Assembly: GCA_902594865.1 (NCBI GenBank)
Contig: CACJNV010000008.1
Span: 1 to 53,591, forward strand
Reading direction: 5' to 3'
Source: an uncultured Pelagibacteraceae bacterium
GTDB lineage: Bacteria; Pseudomonadota; Alphaproteobacteria; Pelagibacterales; Pelagibacteraceae
DNA length: 53,591 nucleotides
This document shows positions 1 to 7,203 of this stretch, piece by piece. Below the pieces are notes generated by a model that saw only the letters and a program-made list of their open reading frames with translations, was not told the origin of the DNA and did not search any database. Every line of letters starts with the position of its first letter. Position 1 is the first letter of the stretch. The translations under genes and the position numbers were made by a program.

Positions 1-183
1 GTATTGGGTCCAGTAGTAGTTGGTAAAGGTGCAAGAATTGGAGCTAATGCAGTTATAACTAAAGACGTTGCAGAAAATGCTGTGATGGTTGGAATTCCAG
101 CAAGAAGTGTTGGTATTGCTGATAGTGAATTTAAACCTTATGGAATTACACCTGACAGTGATAAAAAATCAGATAATGAATAA
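1..183 (+). CDS. cysE: C-terminal end of a hexapeptide-repeat acetyltransferase, probably serine O-acetyltransferase (partial)
   Basis: The open frame enters from the left edge and ends with TAA at 181-183, leaving 60 residues. They show the left-handed beta-helix hexapeptide pattern (VVVGKGARIGANAVIT) followed by the VGIPAR turn that closes this family of acyl-CoA transferases. The stop lies inside the start of cysteine synthase (8 bp overlap), so the two are translationally coupled. Serine acetyltransferase makes O-acetylserine, the substrate of the next enzyme, which is why I favour CysE. A sugar or sialic-acid O-acetyltransferase has the same fold and cannot be excluded because the catalytic histidines are outside the window. 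Confidence 0.7.
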   Translation, partial: VLGPVVVGKGARIGANAVITKDVAENAVMVGIPARSVGIADSEFKPYGITPDSDKKSDNE

Positions 184-1177
184 TACACAAAACGATTTTA
201 TTTCAGGAATAGGAAATACCCCATTAATCAAACTTAGAGCTGCTTCAGAAATTACTGGATGCAATATTTATGGAAAAGCAGAATTTTTAAATCCAGGAGG
301 GTCAGTTAAAGATAGAGCTGCTCTTGCATTAATTAAAGATGCTCAAGAAAAAAAATTAATTGCTAAAGGTGGAACAGTTGTTGAAGGAACAGCTGGTAAC
401 ACTGGGATTGGTTTAGGTCTATTAGGAAATTCGTTAGGTTATAAAACAATCATCGTAATGAATGATAACCAAACTCAAGAAAAAAAAGATTTACTAAGAA
501 ATCTTGGAGCTGAATTAAGATTAGTTCCACCTAAACCTTATAAAGATGATGACAATTTTGTTAAAGTAGCAGCGAGACTTGCAGATGAATTAAGACCAAC
601 AAATAATAACGGTGTCATATGGGCTAACCAGTTTGATAACACTGCAAATGCTAAAGGTCATTACGAAGGAACAGGACAAGAAATTTGGGAACAAACTGAA
701 GGCAAGGTAGATGGCTTTGTATGTTCTTCTGGAACTGGAGGAACTATTTCTGGTGTAAGCAATGCCCTTAAAGAAAAGAACAAAGATATAAAAATTTATT
801 TATCTGATCCAAAAGGTTCAGCTCTTTATAATTACATTAAAAATGGTGAACTCAAATCAGAAGGTGGATCAATTACTGAGGGAATTGGCTCAAGTAGAGT
901 AACCGCTAATTTTGGTGAAGCTAAGATTGATGATGCCTATTCAATAGATGATCATGAGGCATTGTCTATACTTTATGATTTAATTCAAAATGAGGGCCTC
1001 AGCCTGGGAACTAGTTGTGGTATCAATATTGCTGGAGCAATAAGAATGGGTAAAGAATTGGGGCCTGGTAAAACTATAGTTACAATTCTTTGTGATAGAA
1101 GCGATAAATACGCAACTAAAATGTTTAATAAAAAGTTCTTGGAAGAAAAAGGTCTACCAATACCTAATTGGTTTTAA
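176..1177 (+). CDS. cysK: Cysteine synthase A (O-acetylserine sulfhydrylase)
   Basis: A 333-residue cytoplasmic PLP enzyme that makes cysteine from O-acetylserine and sulfide. The PLP lysine is K45 in NPGGSVKDRA, the substrate loop is GTAGNTG at 71-77, and a phosphate-binding SSGTGGT lies near residue 190. The protein ends in LPIPNWF, as CysK enzymes commonly do. The frame is open further upstream to an ATG at 89, but that ATG is inside the acetyltransferase and family homology begins after the ATG at 176, so 176 is the start. Cystathionine beta-synthase-like enzymes share the fold; the acetyltransferase neighbour favours CysK. Confidence 0.92.
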   Translation: MNNTQNDFISGIGNTPLIKLRAASEITGCNIYGKAEFLNPGGSVKDRAALALIKDAQEKKLIAKGGTVVEGTAGNTGIGLGLLGNSLGYKTIIVMNDNQTQEKKDLLRNLGAELRLVPPKPYKDDDNFVKVAARLADELRPTNNNGVIWANQFDNTANAKGHYEGTGQEIWEQTEGKVDGFVCSSGTGGTISGVSNALKEKNKDIKIYLSDPKGSALYNYIKNGELKSEGGSITEGIGSSRVTANFGEAKIDDAYSIDDHEALSILYDLIQNEGLSLGTSCGINIAGAIRMGKELGPGKTIVTILCDRSDKYATKMFNKKFLEEKGLPIPNWF

Positions 1178-1590
1178 ATATAAATTTTATCTGCTAATCC
1201 GTAACAAAGTATTGCACTTAACAAAGTTAAAATACCTGGTGCAATAATTCCTTCATTAGATGTTTGTGGAGTATGACCTAACTTGTTAATTTTAATCGTA
1301 TAAATTCCCACACAAAAAGCTGAAAGATTTTGTAGAAATACTAAGTTAAAAAATGCCCATGTTCCTTGAAGACCATCGGGTCTTATAAACCCTACCCATA
1401 TAGCCATTGCTACAGCTCCAATAAATAATGATCCAAAAAATCTTGTCATTCCAGCACCAGTATCGTCAATGCCAAATTTATCTAAAAATTTTTTTGTAGC
1501 AAAAACAGTCTGATATGCGTAAGCAGCAAAAATTATGAAGTGAACAAGAAAAACTATTAAATAAAATATTCCATTAAATTTTTCAATCAT
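1174..1590 (-). CDS. Hypothetical four-helix membrane protein
   Basis: 138 residues with about four hydrophobic segments (near 8-26, 48-66, 78-96 and 116-134), so an inner-membrane protein. Charged residues are concentrated in the loops (KKFLDKFGIDDTG, KINKLGHTPQT). Its stop overlaps the cysK stop by 4 bp in convergent orientation. I do not recognise a family or an active-site motif. Start codon and reading frame are clear; function is unknown. Confidence 0.75.
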   Translation of the reverse strand: MIEKFNGIFYLIVFLVHFIIFAAYAYQTVFATKKFLDKFGIDDTGAGMTRFFGSLFIGAVAMAIWVGFIRPDGLQGTWAFFNLVFLQNLSAFCVGIYTIKINKLGHTPQTSNEGIIAPGILTLLSAILCYGLADKIYI

Positions 1591-1636
1591 ATTGAAACGT
1601 TATCAAAAAACAAATTCGAATTAAATAGCTAAAAAC

Positions 1637-1662
1637 TGCATTTCTAGCTAACAAAAAATGCA
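1637..1662 (+). promoter_or_regulatory. Hairpin in the leader of the 1751-3376 gene run
   Basis: The 160-bp gap before the next gene contains a perfect 7-bp inverted repeat, TGCATTT at 1637-1643 and AAATGCA at 1656-1662, with a 12-nt loop holding TAGCTAAC. A second copy of TAGCTAA lies at 1626-1632. The repeat is followed by GCGTGATATAAAC at 1671-1683. This could be a leader RNA or operator. It is loosely like small pseudoknotted SAM-II/SAM-V riboswitches, but the downstream genes are not obviously methionine genes, so I do not name it. Confidence 0.3.
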
Positions 1663-1750
1663 TATCTGTCGCGTGATATAAACAAGAGATGAAGATATAG
1701 TAAAAGTATAAAAATCTGACTCTATAGTTAAAACTAACAATAGGAGTAAA

Positions 1751-2131
1751 ATGAGAAAAATATTATTGGTATTAATTTTTACATTAATATCCTTAACAAC
1801 ATTTGCTGATGGACATTTAACTGAAGATCAAAAAAAGAAAACAATTGAATGTGCAGGAATCTACTATGCAAATAGCATGATTCCGCAGGCCGAGCTTGAA
1901 TTAGATAAAATTGTGCATTCTTTTGCTGCAAAGAAATTTTTAAGCTCTTACTTGGTTAAAGAAGGTTTAAATGAAGATAATCTTAATAAGGAACTAATAA
2001 AGATTGTTGATGTGAGGTATGGAAAACCATACGAGGAAAATACTACAAAAGAATGTGATAGTTTTATCTACAAATTAATCCCTAATTCCAAAAGTGAGAT
2101 TGATAAACTAGTTAAATCAGGGATATACTAA
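1751..2131 (+). CDS. Small secreted (periplasmic) protein of unknown function
   Basis: 126 residues beginning with an Sec-type signal peptide: MRKI, a hydrophobic core, then likely cleavage after the TTFADG region at about residue 20. The mature part has two cysteines (in TIECAG and TKECDS) that could form a disulfide. A good ribosome binding site (AGGAG, 5 nt before ATG) fixes the start. It is the first of four closely spaced plus-strand genes with similar AGGAG sites, probably one operon. No domain recognised. Confidence 0.75.
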   Translation: MRKILLVLIFTLISLTTFADGHLTEDQKKKTIECAGIYYANSMIPQAELELDKIVHSFAAKKFLSSYLVKEGLNEDNLNKELIKIVDVRYGKPYEENTTKECDSFIYKLIPNSKSEIDKLVKSGIY

Positions 2132-2153
2132 AAATAAAAATAAGGAGTAAAAT

Positions 2154-2447
2154 ATGTACGTAAAAATAGAACAGAAGCTTTCGAAGGGTTTCAACTCTTG
2201 GAAGACAATGATGCTTGCAAATGGTGATAAAATAAAAAAATATGGAATGACAATCGCCTTTGCAGGAGCAGAAAAAGAGGATGATAACTCTATGACTGTT
2301 TTAGTTCATTTTGAGTCACCAGAAGGCCTAAAAGGTTTTGGTGGAGATCAAGAACTAACTCAAGCAAGAATAGACTGTGGAGTTATTATGGATCAATCTA
2401 AAATGACTATAATGACTGATGAATCGGTGATGAATCACAAAGGATAA
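2154..2447 (+). CDS. Small ferredoxin-fold-like protein, DUF3764-like
   Basis: 97 residues, cytoplasmic, no signal peptide. The pattern of a strand, a helix with KTMMLANGDKIKKYGM, then MTVLVHFESPEGLKGF resembles dimeric alpha-beta-barrel (ferredoxin-like) small proteins of the DUF3764 type. No catalytic residues can be pointed out. Preceded by AAGGAG and 22 bp from the upstream gene, so co-transcribed. The family match is from memory of the pattern and is tentative. Confidence 0.65.
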   Translation: MYVKIEQKLSKGFNSWKTMMLANGDKIKKYGMTIAFAGAEKEDDNSMTVLVHFESPEGLKGFGGDQELTQARIDCGVIMDQSKMTIMTDESVMNHKG

Positions 2448-2464
2448 ACTATAGGAGCAATAAA

Positions 2465-2785
2465 ATGTCTATATTAGAAAAATACAGTGCAGCTTTGAAA
2501 AATAAAGATGAGGCAGCAATGAATGAGCTTTTGCATGATGATTTTAAATTTACAATGCATAAGTCAGGAAATGTTTTAACCAAAAGTGATGTTATCAAAT
2601 GGGCAATGAGTGGTGATATTAATCAAGATAAGGTTAGAATTGTTTATGAAAATGATGAAGTTGGTATTCATCATGCGTTTGTAACTTTTAATGATGGAAA
2701 TATTGAGGCGGTAATGGCAGTTTATAAATATGATAATGGAAAAATTGTTAGTTTAGAAACTGGTGCTACACCAATGCCAAAATAA
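2465..2785 (+). CDS. SnoaL/NTF2-like small protein
   Basis: 106 residues with the cone-shaped NTF2-like pattern: an N-terminal helix (LEKYSAALKNKDEAAMNEL), then LLHDDFKF, a mid-protein helix (SDVIKWAMSG), and strands ending in AVYKYDNGKIVSLETG. SnoaL-like proteins bind or isomerise small hydrophobic molecules, but nothing here points to a substrate. It ends exactly where the next gene begins, suggesting translational coupling. Confidence 0.72.
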   Translation: MSILEKYSAALKNKDEAAMNELLHDDFKFTMHKSGNVLTKSDVIKWAMSGDINQDKVRIVYENDEVGIHHAFVTFNDGNIEAVMAVYKYDNGKIVSLETGATPMPK

Positions 2786-3376
2786 GTGAGTGAAATTGAT
2801 TTTTATTTTTCGATAGGAAGCACATATACCTATCTATCCGTAACTAGAATACTTGATGTTGAAAAACAACATCAAGTAAAATTTAACTGGAAACCTTTTT
2901 CAGTAAGAGCAATCATGAAAGAGATGAACAATATCCCATTTCCAAAAGATAAAATGAATAAAGTTAATTATATGTGGAAAGATATTGAAAGGAGAGCTGA
3001 TGGTTATGGTTTCTTTGCTAAAACACCGGTACCCTATCCATTATCAGAATTTGATTTAGCTAACCAAATTGCAATTCTTGGTTTTGAAAAAGGTTGGGGA
3101 GAAAAATTTGTTATTCTTACTTATAAAAAATGGTTTCAGGAAGGTAAAGAACCAGCGATAGAACCAAGTATTTCTGAAGTTTGTTCAGAATTAAACTTAA
3201 ATAAAAATGAAATCATTTCTGAAGCAAAATCTTCAGATATAGAAACAAAATATAAAGAAAACACGAACTCGGCTCGTGAAAATAAAATATTTGGTAGCCC
3301 ATCTTTTATTATAAAAAATGAACTCTTTTGGGGGGATGATAGAATGGAAGATGCAATTAAATGGTCTCTTAAATAA
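2786..3376 (+). CDS. DsbA-family / 2-hydroxychromene-2-carboxylate isomerase-like protein
   Basis: 196 residues of the thioredoxin-like DsbA superfamily. The N-terminal IDFYFSIGSTYTYL replaces the redox CxxC with serine-containing sequence, and the C-terminal GSPSFIIKNELFWGDDRM matches the glutathione-dependent isomerase (HCCA isomerase, kappa-GST) subgroup. It is therefore probably an isomerase or GSH-dependent enzyme and not a thiol oxidase. The start is GTG, directly after the stop of the SnoaL-like gene with no gap. No signal peptide, so cytoplasmic. Confidence 0.85.
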   Translation: MSEIDFYFSIGSTYTYLSVTRILDVEKQHQVKFNWKPFSVRAIMKEMNNIPFPKDKMNKVNYMWKDIERRADGYGFFAKTPVPYPLSEFDLANQIAILGFEKGWGEKFVILTYKKWFQEGKEPAIEPSISEVCSELNLNKNEIISEAKSSDIETKYKENTNSARENKIFGSPSFIIKNELFWGDDRMEDAIKWSLK

Positions 3377-3414
3377 TTCTATATATTCTCCTTAAATTCA
3401 TTTAAAGTCTCAAA

Positions 3415-3747
3415 ATGAGTCTTGCAACTTCATATTTATTTTTAGGCATTGCAGTTTTTTTAGGCGTTACTTCAAATAGTTTTGCAAAAAGTGCGGAAGG
3501 TTTTACTCTTTTTTTTCCAAGTATAATTACTGCAATTACAATTGTATTATGTATGTATGCTCTTTCATTGGTAATGAAAAATATCCCAATGGGAATTACT
3601 TATGCTTCCTTTGCAGGCTTAACAATTATAGCAACCGTTGTTGTGGGTATAATTAGATTTAGTCAAGTACCTAATTTATATTCATTAATTGGTTTAGCCT
3701 TTATTATTGTTGGTGTATTAATGGTTAACCTGTTAGGTAATAATTAA
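3415..3747 (+). CDS. SMR-family small membrane protein, paralogue 1 (essential Glu missing)
   Basis: 110 residues, four transmembrane helices, of the small multidrug resistance/DMT superfamily: AKSAEGFT at the end of helix 1, IPMGITYASFAGLT in helix 3, and VGVLMVNLLG at the C-terminus, all placed as in EmrE. Aligned on the lysine before SAEGFT, the position of the EmrE membrane glutamate (E14) is glycine, and the helix-3 tryptophan is phenylalanine. It is therefore unlikely to be a standard proton-coupled drug exporter. It sits 1 bp upstream of a DUF2798 gene, and another paralogue follows. Confidence 0.85.
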   Translation: MSLATSYLFLGIAVFLGVTSNSFAKSAEGFTLFFPSIITAITIVLCMYALSLVMKNIPMGITYASFAGLTIIATVVVGIIRFSQVPNLYSLIGLAFIIVGVLMVNLLGNN

Positions 3748-3748
3748 T

Positions 3749-3976
3749 ATGATTAATAAAAAATACGCTCAACCTTTATTTATGATTTTAATGTCTTTAG
3801 GTATGAGTGTAATTATGAGTGGTGTAGTTGTAGCTGTAAATACAGGTATTTCAAATGGTTTCTTTTTTAGATGGGGATATTCTCTAATGTTTGCATATCC
3901 AATTGCTTTAATAGCTGCATTTACTTTAGCGCCTTTAATAAGACCTTTAGTTGATAAAATTGCATCAAAAGAATAA
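3749..3976 (+). CDS. DUF2798 two-helix membrane protein
   Basis: 75 residues with two hydrophobic helices (about 10-30 and 43-63). The pattern SLGMSVIMSGVVVAVNTG and the WGYSLMFAYPIALIAAF segment match the DUF2798 family as I remember it. Function is unknown. It lies between two SMR-like genes with gaps of 1 and 2 bp, so the three are almost certainly one transcript and their products may work together in the membrane. Confidence 0.82.
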   Translation: MINKKYAQPLFMILMSLGMSVIMSGVVVAVNTGISNGFFFRWGYSLMFAYPIALIAAFTLAPLIRPLVDKIASKE

Positions 3977-3978
3977 TT

Positions 3979-4314
3979 ATGAAACCATTGTTAGGATATT
4001 TATTTTTAGCTAATGGAATAATTTTTGGTATCGCATCAAATAGTTTTGCTAAAATTTCCGAAGGGTTTACCAAACTAACACCATCTGTTTTATGTATATT
4101 GTTTATGTGTATTACAATGTTTTCAATTGCAAAAGCAATGCATGCACTTCCTGTTGGTTTTGCTTACGCAACATACAGCGGACTAACTGTAACAGGGGTT
4201 GTCCTTTTTGCTGTTTTAAAATTTAACCAAGTGCCTAATTTTTATGGAATTATTGGAATTATTTTAATTATAATTGGTGTAGTAATGGTTAATTACCTTG
4301 GTCGATTAAACTGA
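3979..4314 (+). CDS. SMR-family small membrane protein, paralogue 2 (essential Glu missing)
   Basis: 111 residues, four transmembrane helices, clearly paralogous to the gene at 3415: SNSFAKISEGFT, LPVGFAYATYSGLT, FNQVPNFYGIIGI and VMVNYLGRLN line up with it. The position of EmrE E14 is again glycine, and the helix-3 tryptophan is tyrosine. Two different SMR subunits suggest an antiparallel heterodimer, as in known paired SMR proteins. The last 22 bp overlap the convergent DUF952 gene. Confidence 0.85.
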   Translation: MKPLLGYLFLANGIIFGIASNSFAKISEGFTKLTPSVLCILFMCITMFSIAKAMHALPVGFAYATYSGLTVTGVVLFAVLKFNQVPNFYGIIGIILIIIGVVMVNYLGRLN

Positions 4315-4664
4315 TACTTTTTTAAAATTTCGGGGAGCTGATGACTTCCATCTTCATTTAGTGGTAACTCATATTCGTTTACAACCGCGCTGGTATCTAA
4401 AGGTGAGTATAAATGAGGATACATATCTCCATTAGATGCTTGTTCCCATAATAAATGTTCAAGCTTAAAAGCATTTACTCTTAATAAAACTAAATTTTCC
4501 TTTTTAGGGTAATGTTTGTTTAAAGTTTCCTTTACCTGATCCTCCTCTGAAAAATGAATATATCCATCTTTAAGATCTTTGTCTGATCCTACATATGTCC
4601 CTGATTGTTTAGCTTTTTGCCATTCATCTTTATCAATAACTTTAAAAATAAATTCTAAATTCAT
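4293..4664 (-). CDS. DUF952 family protein
   Basis: 123 residues, cytoplasmic. The sequence FIFKVIDKDEWQKAKQSGTY, DGYIHFSEEDQV, LVLLRVNAFKLEHLLWE and MYPHLYSPLDTSAV follows the DUF952 pattern; these proteins have a fold related to ADP-ribosyl-transferring enzymes, but their activity is not established. The conserved HFS and Y-P-H-L-Y residues are present. Its ATG lies 1 bp after the stop of the upstream DUF924 gene, so the two are probably co-transcribed. Confidence 0.85.
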   Translation of the reverse strand: MNLEFIFKVIDKDEWQKAKQSGTYVGSDKDLKDGYIHFSEEDQVKETLNKHYPKKENLVLLRVNAFKLEHLLWEQASNGDMYPHLYSPLDTSAVVNEYELPLNEDGSHQLPEILKKYQFNRPR

Positions 4665-4665
4665 T

Positions 4666-5229
4666 TTACCAAGAAGAATTTGGACCTTTTAAAAATTCTA
4701 TTTCTTCCTCTGTAGACTCTCTTCCTAAGATTTCATTTCTATGAGGATATCTATGAAATTGTCTAACTACTTTTGTATGATCTTGCCAAAATTTTTTTAT
4801 TTCATTGTAACCTTCGTGCTCTCTTAAATATTTATTTAACAAGTAATAAGCCATTTCATGATCACTAATTTCCTCACTGTGAATAAGTGGTAACAACATA
4901 AACAATCTTTGATTTACATTCATAGCTTCTAAATAACCTGAATAAACTGCATCGTTTACAATCAATCTAGTTTTTTGATCTTGAACAAATGCTTTTTTGT
5001 CCTCTCTAAACATATTTCTTGAAAACTGATCAAATAAAATTACTAACGCTAGACAGCTCATGGGATTATCTTGCCAATCATCATATTCATTTTGACAAGC
5101 AAGTTCATAATCTTTTAAAAAATTATCTTTAATTTTTTGATCAAAATTTTCATCTTTTTTGAAACGCATCTCAGAAGGGGTTTCTTTAAACCAGAAATCT
5201 AAAATTACTTGTGCTCTTTCTGGAATCAT
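4666..5229 (-). CDS. DUF924 family protein
   Basis: 187 residues, all-helical and TPR-like. LDFWFKETPSEMRFKKD, a DDWQDNPMSCLALVILFDQF core followed by SRNMFR, LLPLIHSEE and QFHRYPHRNEILGRES are hallmarks of DUF924. Function is unknown. Its start overlaps the stop of the inositol-monophosphatase-family gene by 4 bp (ATGA type), indicating an operon of three genes running 6032 to 4293. Confidence 0.9.
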   Translation of the reverse strand: MIPERAQVILDFWFKETPSEMRFKKDENFDQKIKDNFLKDYELACQNEYDDWQDNPMSCLALVILFDQFSRNMFREDKKAFVQDQKTRLIVNDAVYSGYLEAMNVNQRLFMLLPLIHSEEISDHEMAYYLLNKYLREHEGYNEIKKFWQDHTKVVRQFHRYPHRNEILGRESTEEEIEFLKGPNSSW

Positions 5230-6032
5230 TTAGCTACTGGTTTTAATAATTTTAAAACTTTTTGATGATTTTGTTTGTTGTTAGAAACAAGTATATTTCC
5301 ACCTAACACAGGGTTTTTATTATCCCAGGTAGTTATTATTGCCCCTGCTGCTCTCACAATTGGTATCAATGGATGAATATCCCAAATTTTATTTGCACAT
5401 TGAGCAACTATTTCAATTCTACCCTCTGCTAATTGACAATATGTCAATGCATCAAAACAAGGAAATTGCATTCTTTTTATAAACTTTTTAATTTTTAATT
5501 GTTGTTTTAATGATAAGTGATGATGAAATGCAGCTGCTAGTTTTGCGTTGGTAAAATTTAGCTTGGTATTAATTTTTAATTTTCTTTTTTTATTATTCTC
5601 AAAAACATACGCTGAGTTTTTGTTTAAGTTTAAATAATATTTCTTCATTTTAGGAAAGTTAGCCAGTCCTAAAACAGGATCTCCATTATAATTAAGTGAA
5701 ATAAGATTGCTCCAACTAGGATTACCTGCAACGTATGATCTTGTTCCATCAATTGGATCAATCACCCATGAAAACTCACTCTTGGTATTTTTATGACCAT
5801 ATTCTTCACCTATAATTTGGTGATTTGGGAATTTTTTTGAAATTTTAGATCTTATAAATTTTTCAAATGCTTTGTCCGATGTTGTTACGGGATCGTAACC
5901 TTTGCCTTTCATCTTATTGGTTATCTTGAATGGCTTATCTAACTTAGCGTAATAAAACTTGGTTAAATCTTTAGCAAGTTGATTTAAAAAGCTTGCATAT
6001 ATTGGATATTTTTTTGTATCAAATTTTTTCAC
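5226..6032 (-). CDS. Inositol-monophosphatase-family phosphatase, HisN-like
   Basis: 268 residues, cytoplasmic, Mg-dependent sugar/alcohol phosphatase fold. Metal-binding residues are in place: E76/E77 in IIGEEYG, D92 and D95 in WVIDPIDGTRSY, and the distal aspartate in KIWDIHPLIP. The DPIDGTRSY form and the WDIHPL motif resemble histidinol-phosphatases of the HisN type more than CysQ or SuhB. It would supply histidinol phosphate dephosphorylation if HisN; general IMPase activity is the alternative. hisI lies about 29 kb away, so location does not prove the role. Confidence 0.8.
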   Translation of the reverse strand: MKKFDTKKYPIYASFLNQLAKDLTKFYYAKLDKPFKITNKMKGKGYDPVTTSDKAFEKFIRSKISKKFPNHQIIGEEYGHKNTKSEFSWVIDPIDGTRSYVAGNPSWSNLISLNYNGDPVLGLANFPKMKKYYLNLNKNSAYVFENNKKRKLKINTKLNFTNAKLAAAFHHHLSLKQQLKIKKFIKRMQFPCFDALTYCQLAEGRIEIVAQCANKIWDIHPLIPIVRAAGAIITTWDNKNPVLGGNILVSNNKQNHQKVLKLLKPVAK

Positions 6033-6099
6033 AATGAACTCTTACTATTTAATTTATGTTGATTAAAGTTAAATTTTAAATAATCCTTAGCTTACTATT

Positions 6100-7203
6100 A
6101 TGAAAATCGAGCTAGTTGAAAATAAGGTTTATTTTAATAATGGGTCTGAAAAAAAAGAAATTCACCCATTCTGGTTACGAGAAAGAGTTAATGGTGAGGA
6201 GTATTTAGATAAAGGAACTCAGCAAAGACTTTTTGATCCTACCTTTTTAAGTAATAATATTTCAATTAATAAGGTAAAAATTAATGAAAAATACTTAGAG
6301 GTAGATTTTAATGATGGTGTTAATTCAAAATTAGAAATTGATAAAATTACTTCTGAGTTTTCAAAAGAAGATATTGTAATTAGATCTATTGAAAAAACTA
6401 AATGGGACTCCTCTTTAAAAAATATAAAAAATTTTGAATATCAAGAAAATTTTTACGAAAGTAAAGAGATGCACGATCTACTTGTTTCGTTTTACAAATA
6501 TGGTTTTGTAATAATTAAAAATATTCCAACATCTAAAAATTATATTGTGGAATTTGCAAATTCTATAGGTAGTGTTCGAAGAACAAATTTTGGTGAATAT
6601 TTTAATGTAAAATCTAAACCCGATCCAAACGATCTTGCTTATACATCATTAGCTTTAGCACCTCATACTGACAATCCTTATAGAAATCCTGTACCATGTA
6701 TTCAAATTTTACATTGTATAGAAAGTAAAGTTTCAGGAGGATTATCAACATTGGTAGACGGTTATACAGTTACTGAAGATTTAAAAAATCAATACCCAGA
6801 ATTTTATAAAATTTTAACTGAAGTAAAAGTTAGATTTAGATTCATAGACAAAGAGGTAATTTTAGAAACTATCTCTCCTTTGATTGAACTAAATGAGGAT
6901 AAAAGTTTCAAGCAGGTAAGATTTAGTCCTAGATTAGACTATGTTCCAGTTTTAGAAAAAGAAAAATTAGAGATTTACTACCAAGCAAGAAAAAAAATAT
7001 CCGAAATGTATAATTCAGATGAATATAGAATTGAATTCAAACTAGAGCCAAAAGACTTAATGATGATGGATAATTACAGGCTTCTCCATGGAAGAACAGC
7101 TTATGAGACAAAAGAAGGTGAAAGATTTTTACAAGGTTGTTATATTGATTACGATAGCACTGAAGGAAAATTAAGACATTTAAAAAGAAAATTTAAAATT
7201 TAA
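6100..7203 (+). CDS. Gamma-butyrobetaine hydroxylase-like Fe(II)/2-oxoglutarate dioxygenase
   Basis: 367 residues. The N-terminal domain (about 1-90; IHPFWLRERV, QQRLFDP) is of the GBBH N-terminal type but lacks the zinc-binding cysteines found in the animal enzyme. The TauD-type catalytic domain carries H189 and D191 (LAPHTDNPY) and the distal H330 (RLLHGRTAY), completing the iron triad, with R342 placed for 2-oxoglutarate. Relatives hydroxylate gamma-butyrobetaine, trimethyllysine or trimethylaminoethylphosphonate. A trimethylammonium substrate fits the osmolyte metabolism elsewhere in the window, but that is inference. It is divergent from the phosphatase, sharing a 67-bp promoter region. 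Confidence 0.85.
   Translation: MKIELVENKVYFNNGSEKKEIHPFWLRERVNGEEYLDKGTQQRLFDPTFLSNNISINKVKINEKYLEVDFNDGVNSKLEIDKITSEFSKEDIVIRSIEKTKWDSSLKNIKNFEYQENFYESKEMHDLLVSFYKYGFVIIKNIPTSKNYIVEFANSIGSVRRTNFGEYFNVKSKPDPNDLAYTSLALAPHTDNPYRNPVPCIQILHCIESKVSGGLSTLVDGYTVTEDLKNQYPEFYKILTEVKVRFRFIDKEVILETISPLIELNEDKSFKQVRFSPRLDYVPVLEKEKLEIYYQARKKISEMYNSDEYRIEFKLEPKDLMMMDNYRLLHGRTAYETKEGERFLQGCYIDYDSTEGKLRHLKRKFKI

Noticed and set aside
89..175. Longer N-terminus for cysteine synthase starting at the ATG at 89
   Set aside because: This stretch is the other frame of the acetyltransferase gene, and family homology begins after the ATG at 176.
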